A stretch of DNA of 64,000 bases. Origin: CAZCAQ01 sp964496905 (GTDB lineage: Bacteria; Patescibacteriota; WWE3; UBA101185; UBA10185). The stretch lies in the NCBI GenBank assembly GCA_964496905.1, contig CAZCAQ010000003.1:16706-80705 (forward strand), given 5' to 3'. Every line of letters starts with the position of its first letter. Within the stretch, counting starts at the first letter, position 1. Of the stretch, positions 9,206-17,971 are shown piece after piece. The notes beneath the pieces are model-generated. The model did not search any database. It was not told the origin of the DNA and saw only the letters and a list, made by a program, of their open reading frames with translations. A program made the translations under genes and the position numbers.

Positions 9206-10218
9206 TAAAATTTAGTATAATAATTCCGGTCCGAACCATAAACGAATTTCTACGTGAAAATATTAGCTACCTAATGAAGTTAGATTATGATGCATTTGAG
9301 GTAATTATTATTCCTGATAACGAAGAAACATATGATTTTAAAGGTGACGCACGTTTTAGAATCTTAGTGTCTGGCATGATGGGCCCAGGTGAAAAAAGAA
9401 ATCTTGGAGCGCATGCAGCAACTGGTGAAATTTTAGCCTTTTTGGATGATGATGCATATCCATCAAAAAATTGGCTAGTTGAGGCCGCAAAAGTATTTTC
9501 AGAAAGACAAATATATGCCTTGGGTTGCCCTGCTGTAACACCTACTAATGCCAAATTTTTAGAAGAGTGTTCAGGCCTTGTTTTGGAATCGCATTTAGCC
9601 AGTGCTGGTACTTTGTATAGGCATAAACCAAAAAAGGCCCAATTTGTAGATGATTACCCAAGTGTTAACCTGTTTGTAAAAAAAGATGCATTTTTGGCGG
9701 TTGGTGGGTTTATTAAAGAATTTTGGCCCGGTGAAGATACCAAGCTTTGTTTGGACTTAATTGAGAAATTCAATATGGAGATTTATTACGACCCTAGACC
9801 AATTGTTTATCATCATAGGCGGGACTTGTTTAGACCTCATTTAAAGCAAGTTTCACGTTACGGACGTCACCGAGGGCAGTTTGCTCGTATTTTTCCAAAA
9901 AATTCACGCAGACTTTCTTATTTCATACCTTCATTTTTTGTATTGGGTATAATTGTTGGAGCTTTTGCATCATTGATTTCACAGCTTTTGGCAATCTTGT
10001 ACTTTGCTACGCTGTTTTTTTACGGTATGCTACTTTTGGTCACTTTTTTTCAATTAGTCTTTTTGGGAAAAGGTGTAAAGAAAGCTTTATATGTATGTGC
10101 TGGTATTTTTTTAACGCACATAGTATATGGATTAAATTTTTTAAGAGGGTTTATATTTAAGCCAAAACTGGAATTACGTGCTGTAGATCCAAAAACTGGC
10201 AATTATACTGGAGGTTGA
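9202..10218 (+). CDS. GT2 glycosyltransferase with C-terminal membrane helices
   Basis: A 338-aa protein. N-terminal GT-A domain: FSIIIPVRTINEFLREN, GPGEKRNLGAHAATGEILAF, then LDDDAYPSKNWL with the metal-binding acidic cluster at about residue 80, and FWPGEDTKLCLDL with the catalytic-site Glu-Asp near residue 178. About three hydrophobic helices follow (roughly 230-310). Starts by ATGA overlap with the preceding GT2 gene. It resembles membrane-anchored chain-extending or rhamnosyl-type GT2 proteins; sugar unknown. Two nt separate it from the ferredoxin gene. Confidence 0.85.
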   Translation: MIKFSIIIPVRTINEFLRENISYLMKLDYDAFEVIIIPDNEETYDFKGDARFRILVSGMMGPGEKRNLGAHAATGEILAFLDDDAYPSKNWLVEAAKVFSERQIYALGCPAVTPTNAKFLEECSGLVLESHLASAGTLYRHKPKKAQFVDDYPSVNLFVKKDAFLAVGGFIKEFWPGEDTKLCLDLIEKFNMEIYYDPRPIVYHHRRDLFRPHLKQVSRYGRHRGQFARIFPKNSRRLSYFIPSFFVLGIIVGAFASLISQLLAILYFATLFFYGMLLLVTFFQLVFLGKGVKKALYVCAGIFLTHIVYGLNFLRGFIFKPKLELRAVDPKTGNYTGG

Positions 10219-10219
10219 T

Positions 10220-10477
10220 ATGAAGGGACAAAATGAATTTGCAACACAGCCTGGTGCAAAGGTAAAAATAAAAGTAATCAATGAATTATGTATAAGTGCA
10301 GGTATTTGCATTATTAGGGCTCCTGAAACTTTTGATTTGGATGATGATGGTATTGCCTATTTAAAAGAAGGTACATGGGATGAAGCAGTGGATATAATTG
10401 AAGCAGCTAAAGCATGTCCAACGACGGCTATTATCGTAGAGGATTTAAACGGGAATCAGCTTTACCCAGCTGTTTAA
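10220..10477 (+). CDS. Small [3Fe-4S]-type ferredoxin
   Basis: An 85-aa protein. The cysteines are C24-x5-C30 and C66 followed by Pro, with ICIIRAPETFDLDDDGIA between them. C-x5-C plus a distant C-P is the pattern of single-cluster [3Fe-4S] ferredoxins (the P450-partner type), rather than the C-x2-C-x2-C of two-cluster ferredoxins. It has a clear Shine-Dalgarno site, GGAGG at 10210-10214, before ATG 10220. The next gene is a B12/radical SAM protein, so this ferredoxin is a likely electron donor to it; that pairing is inferred from adjacency only. Confidence 0.85.
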   Translation: MKGQNEFATQPGAKVKIKVINELCISAGICIIRAPETFDLDDDGIAYLKEGTWDEAVDIIEAAKACPTTAIIVEDLNGNQLYPAV

Positions 10478-10507
10478 AAATCATATCTATATGCATCTAT
10501 TAATTAC

Positions 10508-10541
10508 TTGTTTCAACTTTCATATTTGATATACTTTAAAC
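10508..10541 (+). promoter_or_regulatory. Leaderless promoter of the radical SAM gene
   Basis: TTGTTT at 10508-10513, 16 nt, TATACT at 10530-10535, then exactly 6 nt to ATG 10542. A start site 7 nt after the -10 would be the A of the ATG. No Shine-Dalgarno site is present. Confidence 0.5.
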
Positions 10542-12233
10542 ATGGCTTATAAAATCGCAGTAGGTTACCCGCCTATTGAATCTGCAAAAGGCGTACCGCT
10601 ACTGTCCCAAAACAGGCAATTTCAATACTTTAACGCTCCAACATACATTTATCCTATGGTACCTGCATATGCGGCTAGCATGGCTCAAAGCAAAGGTTAT
10701 GAAGTCATTTGGATGGATGGTATTGCAGAAAAGCAATCATATGACGTTTGGCTTTCAGAACTTATGCAAGAAGCTCCAAACTTGCTTATGATTGAAACAA
10801 AATCACCCGTTGTACGCCAACATTGGGCAATCATAGACGACATAAAAAAGAATTGTCCAAACACGCAAGTAATTTTAGTAGGTGATCAAGTAACTTTTAA
10901 ACCTCAAGAATCCATGGATAATTGCTCTGTAGATTATATTATTACAGGCGGCGATTATGATTTTATGCTTACTGAACTGGCTGATTCTATTACAAAAGGT
11001 GTAGAGCTCGTTGGCGGTATTTGGGGACGTAAAAACAACACCAATTTTAAATTTTCAGAATTAATGCGTTGGAAGGATTCAGATGTTAATGGTAAAGAAG
11101 CTTACTGGCTCAGTGGACCGCTTGTTCAAAAGCATGATTTAGATACTTTACCTTTTGTAGACCGTGACTTAACCAAGTGGGAACTTTACGCATATGCCAA
11201 TGGTAATTACAAATATACACCTGCAACTTACATGTATTCTGGAAAGGATTGTTGGTATAACAGATGCACTTTTTGTGTTTGGGATCACACAATTAATCCT
11301 TTAGGAACTTACCGTCGTTTCTCACCAGAAAGGCTTTTTGCCGAAGTAAAACACGTTGTCGACAATTATGGCGTAAAAGAGATTTTTGATGACGCTGGGA
11401 CATTATTTATTGGTCCTCCTTTAAAAAAATTCTGCAATTTGCTTATTGAGTCTGGTTACAACAAAAAAGTAGTTTTTGGGTGCAATATGCGCCTTAATGC
11501 CTTAACTCAAGAATATTATGACTTAATGGGTAAAGCTAACTTCCGCTTTATTTTGTACGGTATGGAATCTGCAAATCAATATACCTTGGACATGCTAGAT
11601 AAAGGTATGAAAGTCCACCAAATAGAAGAAGGCGTAAGAATGGCCAAAAAAGCAGGGCTTGAGCCCCATTTAACCATTATGCTTGGTTATCCATGGGAAA
11701 GTGAAGCCGATGCCCGAAATACTATTGCACTCTCCAAGATGCTCTTTAAAAAAGGCTATGTAGATACTATGCAGGGCACAATAGTAATTCCATATCCTGG
11801 AACGCCCTTGTACCAACAGTGCATTGATAACGATTGGTTAACAGTTGATCCACTAGATTATGAAGCCTTTGATATGCGCAGACCAGTCATGAAAGTTCCT
11901 TTTGAAGAACAAAAGCTTTACGACATGATGCAAGAACTTTATTCGTCATTTTTTACTCCTCAATATTTTATGCGCAAAATGCTTTCGATAAGAAAATGGG
12001 ACGATATTAAGTTTTTTTGGTTTTCGGGCAAAAAGCTTATTGGACACTTGCTAGACTTTGACAGTGGCCAAACAAACATAAGTGTTACATCAGTGGAATT
12101 TTGGAAAAACGCAACAAAAAGCATGGTAACCCACTTAAGACCTAAAAAAGAAGATGAAATTATTAAAGAAAATGTTAAGACCAGCGCTGAAGTCGAGGTA
12201 GCTGCACGTAAAACTCTTTCTGAAAAATTATAG
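10542..12233 (+). CDS. B12-binding domain radical SAM protein
   Basis: A 563-aa protein. The N-terminal 170 residues look like a cobalamin-binding Rossmann domain of the kind found in B12-dependent radical SAM enzymes (AAPNLLMIETKSPV-like segment, then QVILVGDQVTF, DYIITGGDYDFML). The radical SAM domain begins near residue 230: cysteines are C237-x4-C242-x2-C245 (DCWYNRCTFCVW), one residue longer than the usual C-x3-C-x2-C. GYPWESEADARNTIALSKML and IVIPYPGTPLYQQC follow, as in the MiaB-like/B12 group. A small C-terminal domain (about 430-563) is unassigned. Relatives methylate unactivated carbons or do other SAM radical chemistry; here a sugar or lipid substrate is plausible from context but unproven. 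Confidence 0.85.
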   Translation: MAYKIAVGYPPIESAKGVPLLSQNRQFQYFNAPTYIYPMVPAYAASMAQSKGYEVIWMDGIAEKQSYDVWLSELMQEAPNLLMIETKSPVVRQHWAIIDDIKKNCPNTQVILVGDQVTFKPQESMDNCSVDYIITGGDYDFMLTELADSITKGVELVGGIWGRKNNTNFKFSELMRWKDSDVNGKEAYWLSGPLVQKHDLDTLPFVDRDLTKWELYAYANGNYKYTPATYMYSGKDCWYNRCTFCVWDHTINPLGTYRRFSPERLFAEVKHVVDNYGVKEIFDDAGTLFIGPPLKKFCNLLIESGYNKKVVFGCNMRLNALTQEYYDLMGKANFRFILYGMESANQYTLDMLDKGMKVHQIEEGVRMAKKAGLEPHLTIMLGYPWESEADARNTIALSKMLFKKGYVDTMQGTIVIPYPGTPLYQQCIDNDWLTVDPLDYEAFDMRRPVMKVPFEEQKLYDMMQELYSSFFTPQYFMRKMLSIRKWDDIKFFWFSGKKLIGHLLDFDSGQTNISVTSVEFWKNATKSMVTHLRPKKEDEIIKENVKTSAEVEVAARKTLSEKL

Positions 12234-12272
12234 ACAGTGTAAATATCCAAAAACCCCAAAGTTTTATGATAA

Positions 12273-12284
12273 TATCATTCTGCA
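12273..12284 (+). promoter_or_regulatory. Leaderless -10 element of the GT2 gene at 12285
   Basis: TATCAT at 12273-12278 followed by exactly 6 nt and ATG 12285. No convincing -35 and no Shine-Dalgarno site; the geometry matches the other leaderless starts in this window. Confidence 0.4.
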
Positions 12285-13295
12285 ATGCAAAGTGTTTCTT
12301 TTTTAATACCAACTCTTAATTCAGCGTCAGTGCTAGATGCTTGTCTAGCATCTATTGCAGCACAAGACTACCCAAAAGAACAAATCGAAATAGTGATTGC
12401 AGATGGAGGTTCTACAGACGCAACGCTTGAAATTGCAAAGAAGTTTAATGCAAAAATTGTTAAAAACAGTTTAAAAACTGGTGAAGCTGGAAAAGCAGTT
12501 GCGCTTAATGCTTCAACAGGAGAATTAGTCGCGTTTGTAGATTCCGATAATATTTTACCTAACCCAAACTGGCTAAAGGAAATGACTTTGCCCCTTAGTA
12601 GACACTTGGACGCAATTGGAAGCGAGCCTTGGGCATATACCTGGCGTAAGCAAGATGCATTTATAACTAGATATTGTGCGTTAATTGGAATGAATGACCC
12701 AATAGTACATTTTTTTGGGAATTATGATCGCTTAAACTTACTTACAAATAAATGGACCGAAGTACCACATGAGGAACAAGACATGGGGGAATATTTATTA
12801 GTTACTTTTGACAAAAGAGGAATTCCGACAATTGGTGCAAATGGTACAGTATTTAGGGCGGATATTCTAAAAAAATATGCAAAATCAGATTATTTGTTTG
12901 ATATTGATATCTTAGCAACAATATTGGCTGAGACAGGTTCTATTAACTTTATTAAAACAAAAAATGGCATAATTCACACTTTTTGCGAAAGTGATGTATC
13001 TAAATTTGCACGAAAGCAAAAACGCAGAGTTCTTGATTATACTCATCACGTAAAAGCTGGTAATCGAAATTACGATTGGAAGTTTAAATCACATGCTATA
13101 CCCATGTTTATTTTATACTGTATAACTGTATTACCTTTAATTTTTCAAGCGACCAAGGGTTATTTAAAAAAAGCTGATCGAGCTTGGTTTTTTCATATAT
13201 TGGCTTGTGAAATTACACTTTGGGAATATGGCGTTGGCATTTTAAAAAGTAGTGTCAAACGCGCAGAATTTGACAGGTCAAAATGGAAACAATAG
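12285..13295 (+). CDS. GT2 glycosyltransferase
   Basis: A 336-aa protein with N-terminal SFLIPTLNSASVLDACLAS, IVIADGGSTDATLEIAKKF (nucleotide-sugar binding), and GELVAFVDSDNILPNPNW with the D-S-D metal site near residue 87. A long central region with EVPHEEQDMGEY and one or two hydrophobic helices near the C-terminus suggest membrane association. Family GT2, inverting; donor sugar unknown. Twelve nt separate it from the following GT4 gene. Confidence 0.85.
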   Translation: MQSVSFLIPTLNSASVLDACLASIAAQDYPKEQIEIVIADGGSTDATLEIAKKFNAKIVKNSLKTGEAGKAVALNASTGELVAFVDSDNILPNPNWLKEMTLPLSRHLDAIGSEPWAYTWRKQDAFITRYCALIGMNDPIVHFFGNYDRLNLLTNKWTEVPHEEQDMGEYLLVTFDKRGIPTIGANGTVFRADILKKYAKSDYLFDIDILATILAETGSINFIKTKNGIIHTFCESDVSKFARKQKRRVLDYTHHVKAGNRNYDWKFKSHAIPMFILYCITVLPLIFQATKGYLKKADRAWFFHILACEITLWEYGVGILKSSVKRAEFDRSKWKQ

Positions 13296-13307
13296 GCTTT
13301 TAGTACA

Positions 13308-14465
13308 ATGAAAAATAATCGACCACATTTGCTCTTAATTTGTCCATTCGCCTCGCCCAATATTGGTGGAGTTGAATCTCACCTTGATAAATTGATCAAA
13401 TATGCACTATCAAATAATTTTTATGTAACGCTTTTAACTTATCAACCATTAACACGGCGTATTAAAGCCCCTAAAGAAGAACATAGCGAAAATCTAGAGA
13501 TTTATCGCATCTCTTGGTTTGGTATAGGTCTATTTCCAAAAATTGAGAACTATTTTCCGTTAGTTTTTATATATTTATTTCCAGGATTGTTTATTGGAGC
13601 GTTACACTATTTATTAAAAAATCATAAATCTGTAGATGTAATTCATGCTCATGGGTTAGTTGCTGCGTGTATTACTAAGTTGTGTAACTTTTTCTTTAAA
13701 AAAAGAACAATTGTAAGTACACATGCGGTATATAGTTTTGAAAACCGGGCGTTGCTCTCAATACTTACTAAATGGATATTAATTAGTTTTGATGTAATTC
13801 TTGCTGTCTCTAAAGTTTCGCGCCAAGAATTAATACGAATGGGTTTGTTCGAAACTAAAATAAAAGTGCATCCTAACTGGATTGATACCACAGTTTTTAG
13901 TCCTGAAGCAACTAAACCTACACAAATGCCAAAAAGTTTTAATGTCCTTTTTGTGGGAAGATTGCTTGAAAAAAAGGGTATTTTGCTTTTTTTGGAAGCA
14001 GCTAAAAAAATGCCTAGTGTAGGATTTCATATAGTAGGAGACGGACCTGAGCTTCAAGCCGTAACTGAAGCAAAAACGGCCTGCAGTAATATCTATTACT
14101 ATGGAGTTCTAATGCAGTCAGATCAACAGCAGTTAGCAGATTTAGTGTCACTTTATGCCAATTGTGACTATTTAATTTCGCCGTATACTTATGATGAGGG
14201 TTTTTCCACAACGCTAATTGAAGCACTTGCGTGTGGTACACCCTTAATTATTACGGACAGAGGATCTCCGCCAACCTTTATCACTAATAAAGTAGCTCAT
14301 TTTTTACCAGCGAACTTCACACTCCATGATTTAGTCAAAATAATAGAACAAGTAGCTACTTTTCCAAAAAAGGAGCTTAGTAAAGCCTGCAGAAATTACA
14401 GTATTAACAACTTTGGATTTAAAAATGCAGATATAATACTGGAAAGCTACTCTCAAAAGAGTTAA
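13308..14465 (+). CDS. GT4 glycosyltransferase
   Basis: A 385-aa GT-B fold protein. N-domain: ICPFASPNIGGVESHLDKLI (glycine-rich loop), VDVIHAHGLVAA. C-domain: FVGRLLEKKGILLFLEAA at about residue 210, VGDGPELQAV, and SPYTYDEGFSTTLIEALACG with the retaining-GT4 E-x7-E type acidic motif near residue 290. Transfers a sugar from a nucleotide donor in the cytoplasm during repeat-unit assembly; donor and acceptor unknown. TTGACA at 13270 with TAGGCT 17 nt later lies in the preceding gene and could drive it, but I do not rely on that. Confidence 0.87.
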   Translation: MKNNRPHLLLICPFASPNIGGVESHLDKLIKYALSNNFYVTLLTYQPLTRRIKAPKEEHSENLEIYRISWFGIGLFPKIENYFPLVFIYLFPGLFIGALHYLLKNHKSVDVIHAHGLVAACITKLCNFFFKKRTIVSTHAVYSFENRALLSILTKWILISFDVILAVSKVSRQELIRMGLFETKIKVHPNWIDTTVFSPEATKPTQMPKSFNVLFVGRLLEKKGILLFLEAAKKMPSVGFHIVGDGPELQAVTEAKTACSNIYYYGVLMQSDQQQLADLVSLYANCDYLISPYTYDEGFSTTLIEALACGTPLIITDRGSPPTFITNKVAHFLPANFTLHDLVKIIEQVATFPKKELSKACRNYSINNFGFKNADIILESYSQKS

Positions 14466-14474
14466 TATTCATCA
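14463..14474 (+). promoter_or_regulatory. Leaderless -10-like element before the 14475 methyltransferase
   Basis: TAATAT at 14463-14468 overlaps the stop codon of the upstream GT4 gene and lies exactly 6 nt before ATG 14475. Weak on its own because a stop codon contributes the TAA. Confidence 0.3.
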
Positions 14475-15377
14475 ATGGCCTTAACACAAAATCAGCAAGA
14501 AAAATTACAAAAAATTCTAAGCAAAACCGGCGACCTGAATTTTAAAAGACGTGTTTTAACAATGCTTGACTATTTAGATATTCAAACTGGTGACAAAATT
14601 TTAGATATGGGTTGTGGCGAAGGTTTTTACAGTATGATTTTTGACCAGCTATATGATTGTCAAGTCATAGCGGTAGACTATGACGACGCAATAATGGGCA
14701 TGGCCAAAGAATGGTTAAAAGGCAGCACCAAAGTAACTTTTGAATTGGGGGATATTTGCAATCTTAGGTTTCCAAATGACTATTTTGACAAAATTATTTG
14801 TACAGAAGTCTTAGAGCACATTACTGATCACAAAAAAGCAACAAGTGAACTTTATAGGGTTTTAAAACCATCAGGGAAACTGGCCGTGACTGTGCCAAAC
14901 AAAAATTACCCATTTATGTGGGACCCCATAAACAAAGTTCGTGAAGGTTTGGGTTTAGGCCATTTTAACCCTTTAAACGGCTTTTGGGGTGGCATTTGGG
15001 CATATGATCATAAAAGGCTATATTTGCCTCAAGATTTAAAAGAACTATTAGAAAGCGAAAAGTTTACTGTAGAGAAGCTACAAGTTTTAACTCATTATGG
15101 AGTTCCGTTTAATCATCTTGTTTTATACACAGGTAAAAATATGTATACAAAAATGCCTGTTCCAGATGAAGTAAAAGAAAATATGGAAAAATTTAATTGG
15201 TCGCAAGAACAAAGCTCTAATGCTAAAGCTAAATCAAGCTTTCTTGGTACTATTATGGTTAAAGCAATAGCCGTAGCTTTTTCAATTATGAAAAAAGTTG
15301 ATGCACACAATAATCAGGATTTTCCTCTTGATAAATCAACCATGGCTGTAGCTGCACTTGCCGTAAAGAAGATGTAA
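14475..15377 (+). CDS. SAM-dependent class I methyltransferase
   Basis: A 300-aa soluble protein. SAM motif I is KILDMGCGEGFYSMIF at about residues 36-51, motif II is QVIAVDYDDAIMG, and FDKIICTEVLEHITDHKKA is the post-I/motif IV region of UbiE/COQ5-like (Methyltransf_11) enzymes. A C-terminal extension of about 120 residues, including NKNYPFMWDPINKVREGLG, is not part of the core fold. It is the first of three methyltransferases in a row, so sugar O-methylation or methyl capping of the glycan is likely; substrate is not determined. Confidence 0.85.
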   Translation: MALTQNQQEKLQKILSKTGDLNFKRRVLTMLDYLDIQTGDKILDMGCGEGFYSMIFDQLYDCQVIAVDYDDAIMGMAKEWLKGSTKVTFELGDICNLRFPNDYFDKIICTEVLEHITDHKKATSELYRVLKPSGKLAVTVPNKNYPFMWDPINKVREGLGLGHFNPLNGFWGGIWAYDHKRLYLPQDLKELLESEKFTVEKLQVLTHYGVPFNHLVLYTGKNMYTKMPVPDEVKENMEKFNWSQEQSSNAKAKSSFLGTIMVKAIAVAFSIMKKVDAHNNQDFPLDKSTMAVAALAVKKM

Positions 15378-15378
15378 A

Positions 15379-16011
15379 ATGGATTACAAAACTGACTATA
15401 AATTCGGCACACTTATTTCTCCCGTATTTACTACAACACTAAATAGGCTCTGTTTTAATAAAAAAGTTTTGGATGTTGGATGCGGTACAGGTGATTATAT
15501 ACAATTTTTCGGTAAAGACTCGCTAGGCCTAGATATTTCTCCCGAAAATATTGCAGAAGCAAAAAAAAGAGATCTAAATGTTAAAAGTTTTGACTTTAAC
15601 TCGCCTACAAATCTTGATGAAAAATTTGACGTTGCATTTTGTTCACAAGTATTGGAGCATGTTGAATCGCCAATCGCCCTATTAAGGTTTATATATAGTT
15701 CCTTAAATGAAAATGGTAGCTTACTAATTTCAGTACCAAATGAGCAAAGCATAATTCACCTAAAGTATCCTTATTTTACAAAAAACGGCAATCATCTGTA
15801 TAGTTTTTCGGTAAACAACTTAAAAGAATTATTACTTGTTGCAGGATTTGTACCCACAGAAGTAATTTATGACTACTACACTATACAAATACGCAAGTTA
15901 AAACTAGATTCAGTACTTTGCTTATTAAACTATTTACCGAGTATACTTAAAAATAGATTGGCATGGTCCTATTGGATTATAGCTACCCGATCGCCAATTA
16001 AAAACAGCTAA
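15379..16011 (+). CDS. SAM-dependent class I methyltransferase
   Basis: A 210-aa minimal methyltransferase. Motif I KVLDVGCGTGDYIQFFG near residue 28, DSLGLDISPENIAEAKKR, FDVAFCSQVLEHVESPIALLR and NGSLLISVPNEQS give the complete Methyltransf_11 core. It starts 1 nt after the preceding stop codon, so it is co-translated with it. Shorter than its upstream neighbour and only distantly similar, so this is not a recent duplication. Likely substrate is a sugar or lipid intermediate of the locus. Confidence 0.85.
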   Translation: MDYKTDYKFGTLISPVFTTTLNRLCFNKKVLDVGCGTGDYIQFFGKDSLGLDISPENIAEAKKRDLNVKSFDFNSPTNLDEKFDVAFCSQVLEHVESPIALLRFIYSSLNENGSLLISVPNEQSIIHLKYPYFTKNGNHLYSFSVNNLKELLLVAGFVPTEVIYDYYTIQIRKLKLDSVLCLLNYLPSILKNRLAWSYWIIATRSPIKNS

Positions 16012-16037
16012 AGTTACAATTTAGAAAGGATTTGACA

Positions 16038-16781
16038 ATGATTAGTAAAACAAGATGGAAAGAAGCTCAAGAGTTTGAACTTAATGATTGGAAAAATGAG
16101 GCTGATATTATGCAAAAAGAGTGGGATGAAGCTTTTAAAAAATTTAACGCTTATTTTGGCGAACTTGAACAAAAGCTTGGCGTTACAGAAAATTGGAAAA
16201 TTTTAGATATTGGTTGCAATGTAACATGTGTTTCTCGCATGATAAAAGAAGGCGAACATATTGGCGTTGAACCATTGGCCGATGCACTGGACTTAAACTC
16301 TAAAGTTGAAGGCATAACAATTCATAATGGAATGGGTGAAGATATGCCATTTTTAACTACTGGCTCTATAGACCTTGCCATTTGTAGAAATGTAATTGAT
16401 CATACGCATGTTCCTGAAAAAGTCATAGATGAGGTTGTTCGTGTTTTAAAGCCTGAGGGGTACTTTTTTCTTGCGTGCTATGTTTATAATCCTTTTATAA
16501 CTTTTGTAAAAAACTTTGGTGAGGCCGTTAAGATTTTGCGAAATGTGGGACACCCTCACACTTACACAATGGAAACTTTAGAAGATCTTGTTAATAAAGA
16601 CTTTAAAATAATAGATCGAAAAGTTATTTACGAAGGAGTAGATCCAAACGATTTTGGTAAAATTGATGAAAACAAAGGCAATTTATCAGCAATTCAAAAA
16701 TCGGTAATGTTTGTAAACGACAAAGTATTGCGGAATAAGTGGTTTGTAAGAGAATACTCCCTACTCTGTCAAAGAATATGA
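16038..16781 (+). CDS. Methyltransferase-like protein with atypical SAM motif I
   Basis: About 247 aa. The fold is recognisable (WKILDIGCNVTCVSRMIKE, EHIGVEPLADAL, IDLAICRNVIDHTHVPEKVIDEVVRVLKPEGYFFLACY), but motif I reads GCNVTC, not G-x-G-x-G, so SAM binding may be altered. ATG 16038 is preferred to TTG 16032 because AGAAAGGA at 16023-16030 lies 7 nt before it. Overlaps the next gene by 4 nt (ATGA). Probably a sugar or lipid methyltransferase; an inactive or altered-cofactor homologue is possible. Confidence 0.75.
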   Translation: MISKTRWKEAQEFELNDWKNEADIMQKEWDEAFKKFNAYFGELEQKLGVTENWKILDIGCNVTCVSRMIKEGEHIGVEPLADALDLNSKVEGITIHNGMGEDMPFLTTGSIDLAICRNVIDHTHVPEKVIDEVVRVLKPEGYFFLACYVYNPFITFVKNFGEAVKILRNVGHPHTYTMETLEDLVNKDFKIIDRKVIYEGVDPNDFGKIDENKGNLSAIQKSVMFVNDKVLRNKWFVREYSLLCQRI

Positions 16782-17968
16782 AATCGGTTCTTTTTTTGTT
16801 TGCGCAACTTCTTGATTCTTCAGCAGCCGCAAGTGGCGGAGATGTGCTGAGCAAAAAAATCGTAGATTACATGTCACAAGACTCTGACTTTAAAGTCGAG
16901 CTTATTGTGCCAAAAGTAGCACAAACCAGTTTTTCATTGCAAAATGCTCAAATTTGGCCTATTGGGGAGTCTTACCTTGAAAAGCGGTTTTATAATTTTA
17001 ATAAAATTTGGCAAATTTTGCCTTTGTACGTAGCTAGAGCCGTTGAAGCACTTCAAACAATCAACAAACTTTCGGTAGATATAGTGGTAACAACTGGAGA
17101 TTTTTTTTGCAATGTTATTCCAGCTTGGTTTTATAAGGTAAAGCATAGTAATACACAGTGGGTAGCTTATGTTTATCATGTTAATTCAAACCCTTTTACA
17201 CGGAAAAACTATTTTTTTCGCAGTCTAGTTTCTTATTGCATACAGCGCATCAGCTTTGTCTTTATTGTAAACAGAGCAGATGTGCTTTTTGTGTTGAACA
17301 AAGCCGTTTTTGATTATTTTAAAAAAAGAGGCTATAAAGGCGAATTAATAATTTCCGGAGCTGGAATCGATGTTGCTGCTATTAGTCTAGAAATTAAAAA
17401 TATAGGTCAACAGAAAAAAGAAAATAAAATAGTCTTTTTAGGTCGGGTTAATCCTTCTAAAGGAGTTTTTGATCTTCCAGCCATTATGGAGCAACTACTA
17501 CTTAAAAACCCGGCGCTTAAGCTTGATATAATCGGTACTTCGGATAGTGAAACTAAAGCAAAGCTCGAACAGGCATTTGTCGATAAAAGGTGCCTTACGA
17601 AAGTGACTTTTCACGGTTTTTTGCCTAGACCCGACGTTCTGCGCTTAGTTAGCACTGCGCAGGTATTTACATTTCCGTCATATGAGGAAGGGTGGGGAAT
17701 AGTGCTATTTGAGAGTATACTTGCGGGTACAATTCCAGTTGTATACGACTTGCCTGTATTTAAAGAACTATTTGCAGACGCTATAAGCTCGGCACCGGTA
17801 GGAGATATTCAAGTCTTTTCTACAAAAGTTGATGAGGTATTACTATATGAGTCCTCTACATATGGTAGCAAGCTTGATGATTTAATAAAAATTGTAGAAA
17901 AACACGACATGTTACAAGTATATGAAACACAAAAAAAAGTACTACTTAAACTAAAGTCTAACGCTTAA
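16778..17968 (+). CDS. GT4 glycosyltransferase
   Basis: A 396-aa GT-B protein from ATG 16778, which overlaps the previous stop (ATGA) and begins MKSVLFLFAQLLDSSAAASGG; a longer frame from 16739 exists, but the extra residues are the antisense-like end of the methyltransferase gene. C-domain: IVFLGRVNPSKGVFDLPAIM, KLDIIGTSDSETKAKLEQ, and FPSYEEGWGIVLFESILAGT with the acidic donor-binding motif. The N-domain has only a small GG loop (AASGGDVLSKKIVDYM). Retaining transferase using a nucleotide sugar; specificity unknown. Confidence 0.87.
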   Translation: MKSVLFLFAQLLDSSAAASGGDVLSKKIVDYMSQDSDFKVELIVPKVAQTSFSLQNAQIWPIGESYLEKRFYNFNKIWQILPLYVARAVEALQTINKLSVDIVVTTGDFFCNVIPAWFYKVKHSNTQWVAYVYHVNSNPFTRKNYFFRSLVSYCIQRISFVFIVNRADVLFVLNKAVFDYFKKRGYKGELIISGAGIDVAAISLEIKNIGQQKKENKIVFLGRVNPSKGVFDLPAIMEQLLLKNPALKLDIIGTSDSETKAKLEQAFVDKRCLTKVTFHGFLPRPDVLRLVSTAQVFTFPSYEEGWGIVLFESILAGTIPVVYDLPVFKELFADAISSAPVGDIQVFSTKVDEVLLYESSTYGSKLDDLIKIVEKHDMLQVYETQKKVLLKLKSNA

Positions 17969-17971
17969 CTT

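Noticed and set aside
13270..13298. TTGACA-17-TAGGCT inside the end of a GT2 gene
   Set aside because: Plausible promoter spacing but the -10 is poor, and the gap to ATG 13308 does not fit the geometry of the other starts; not listed as a feature.
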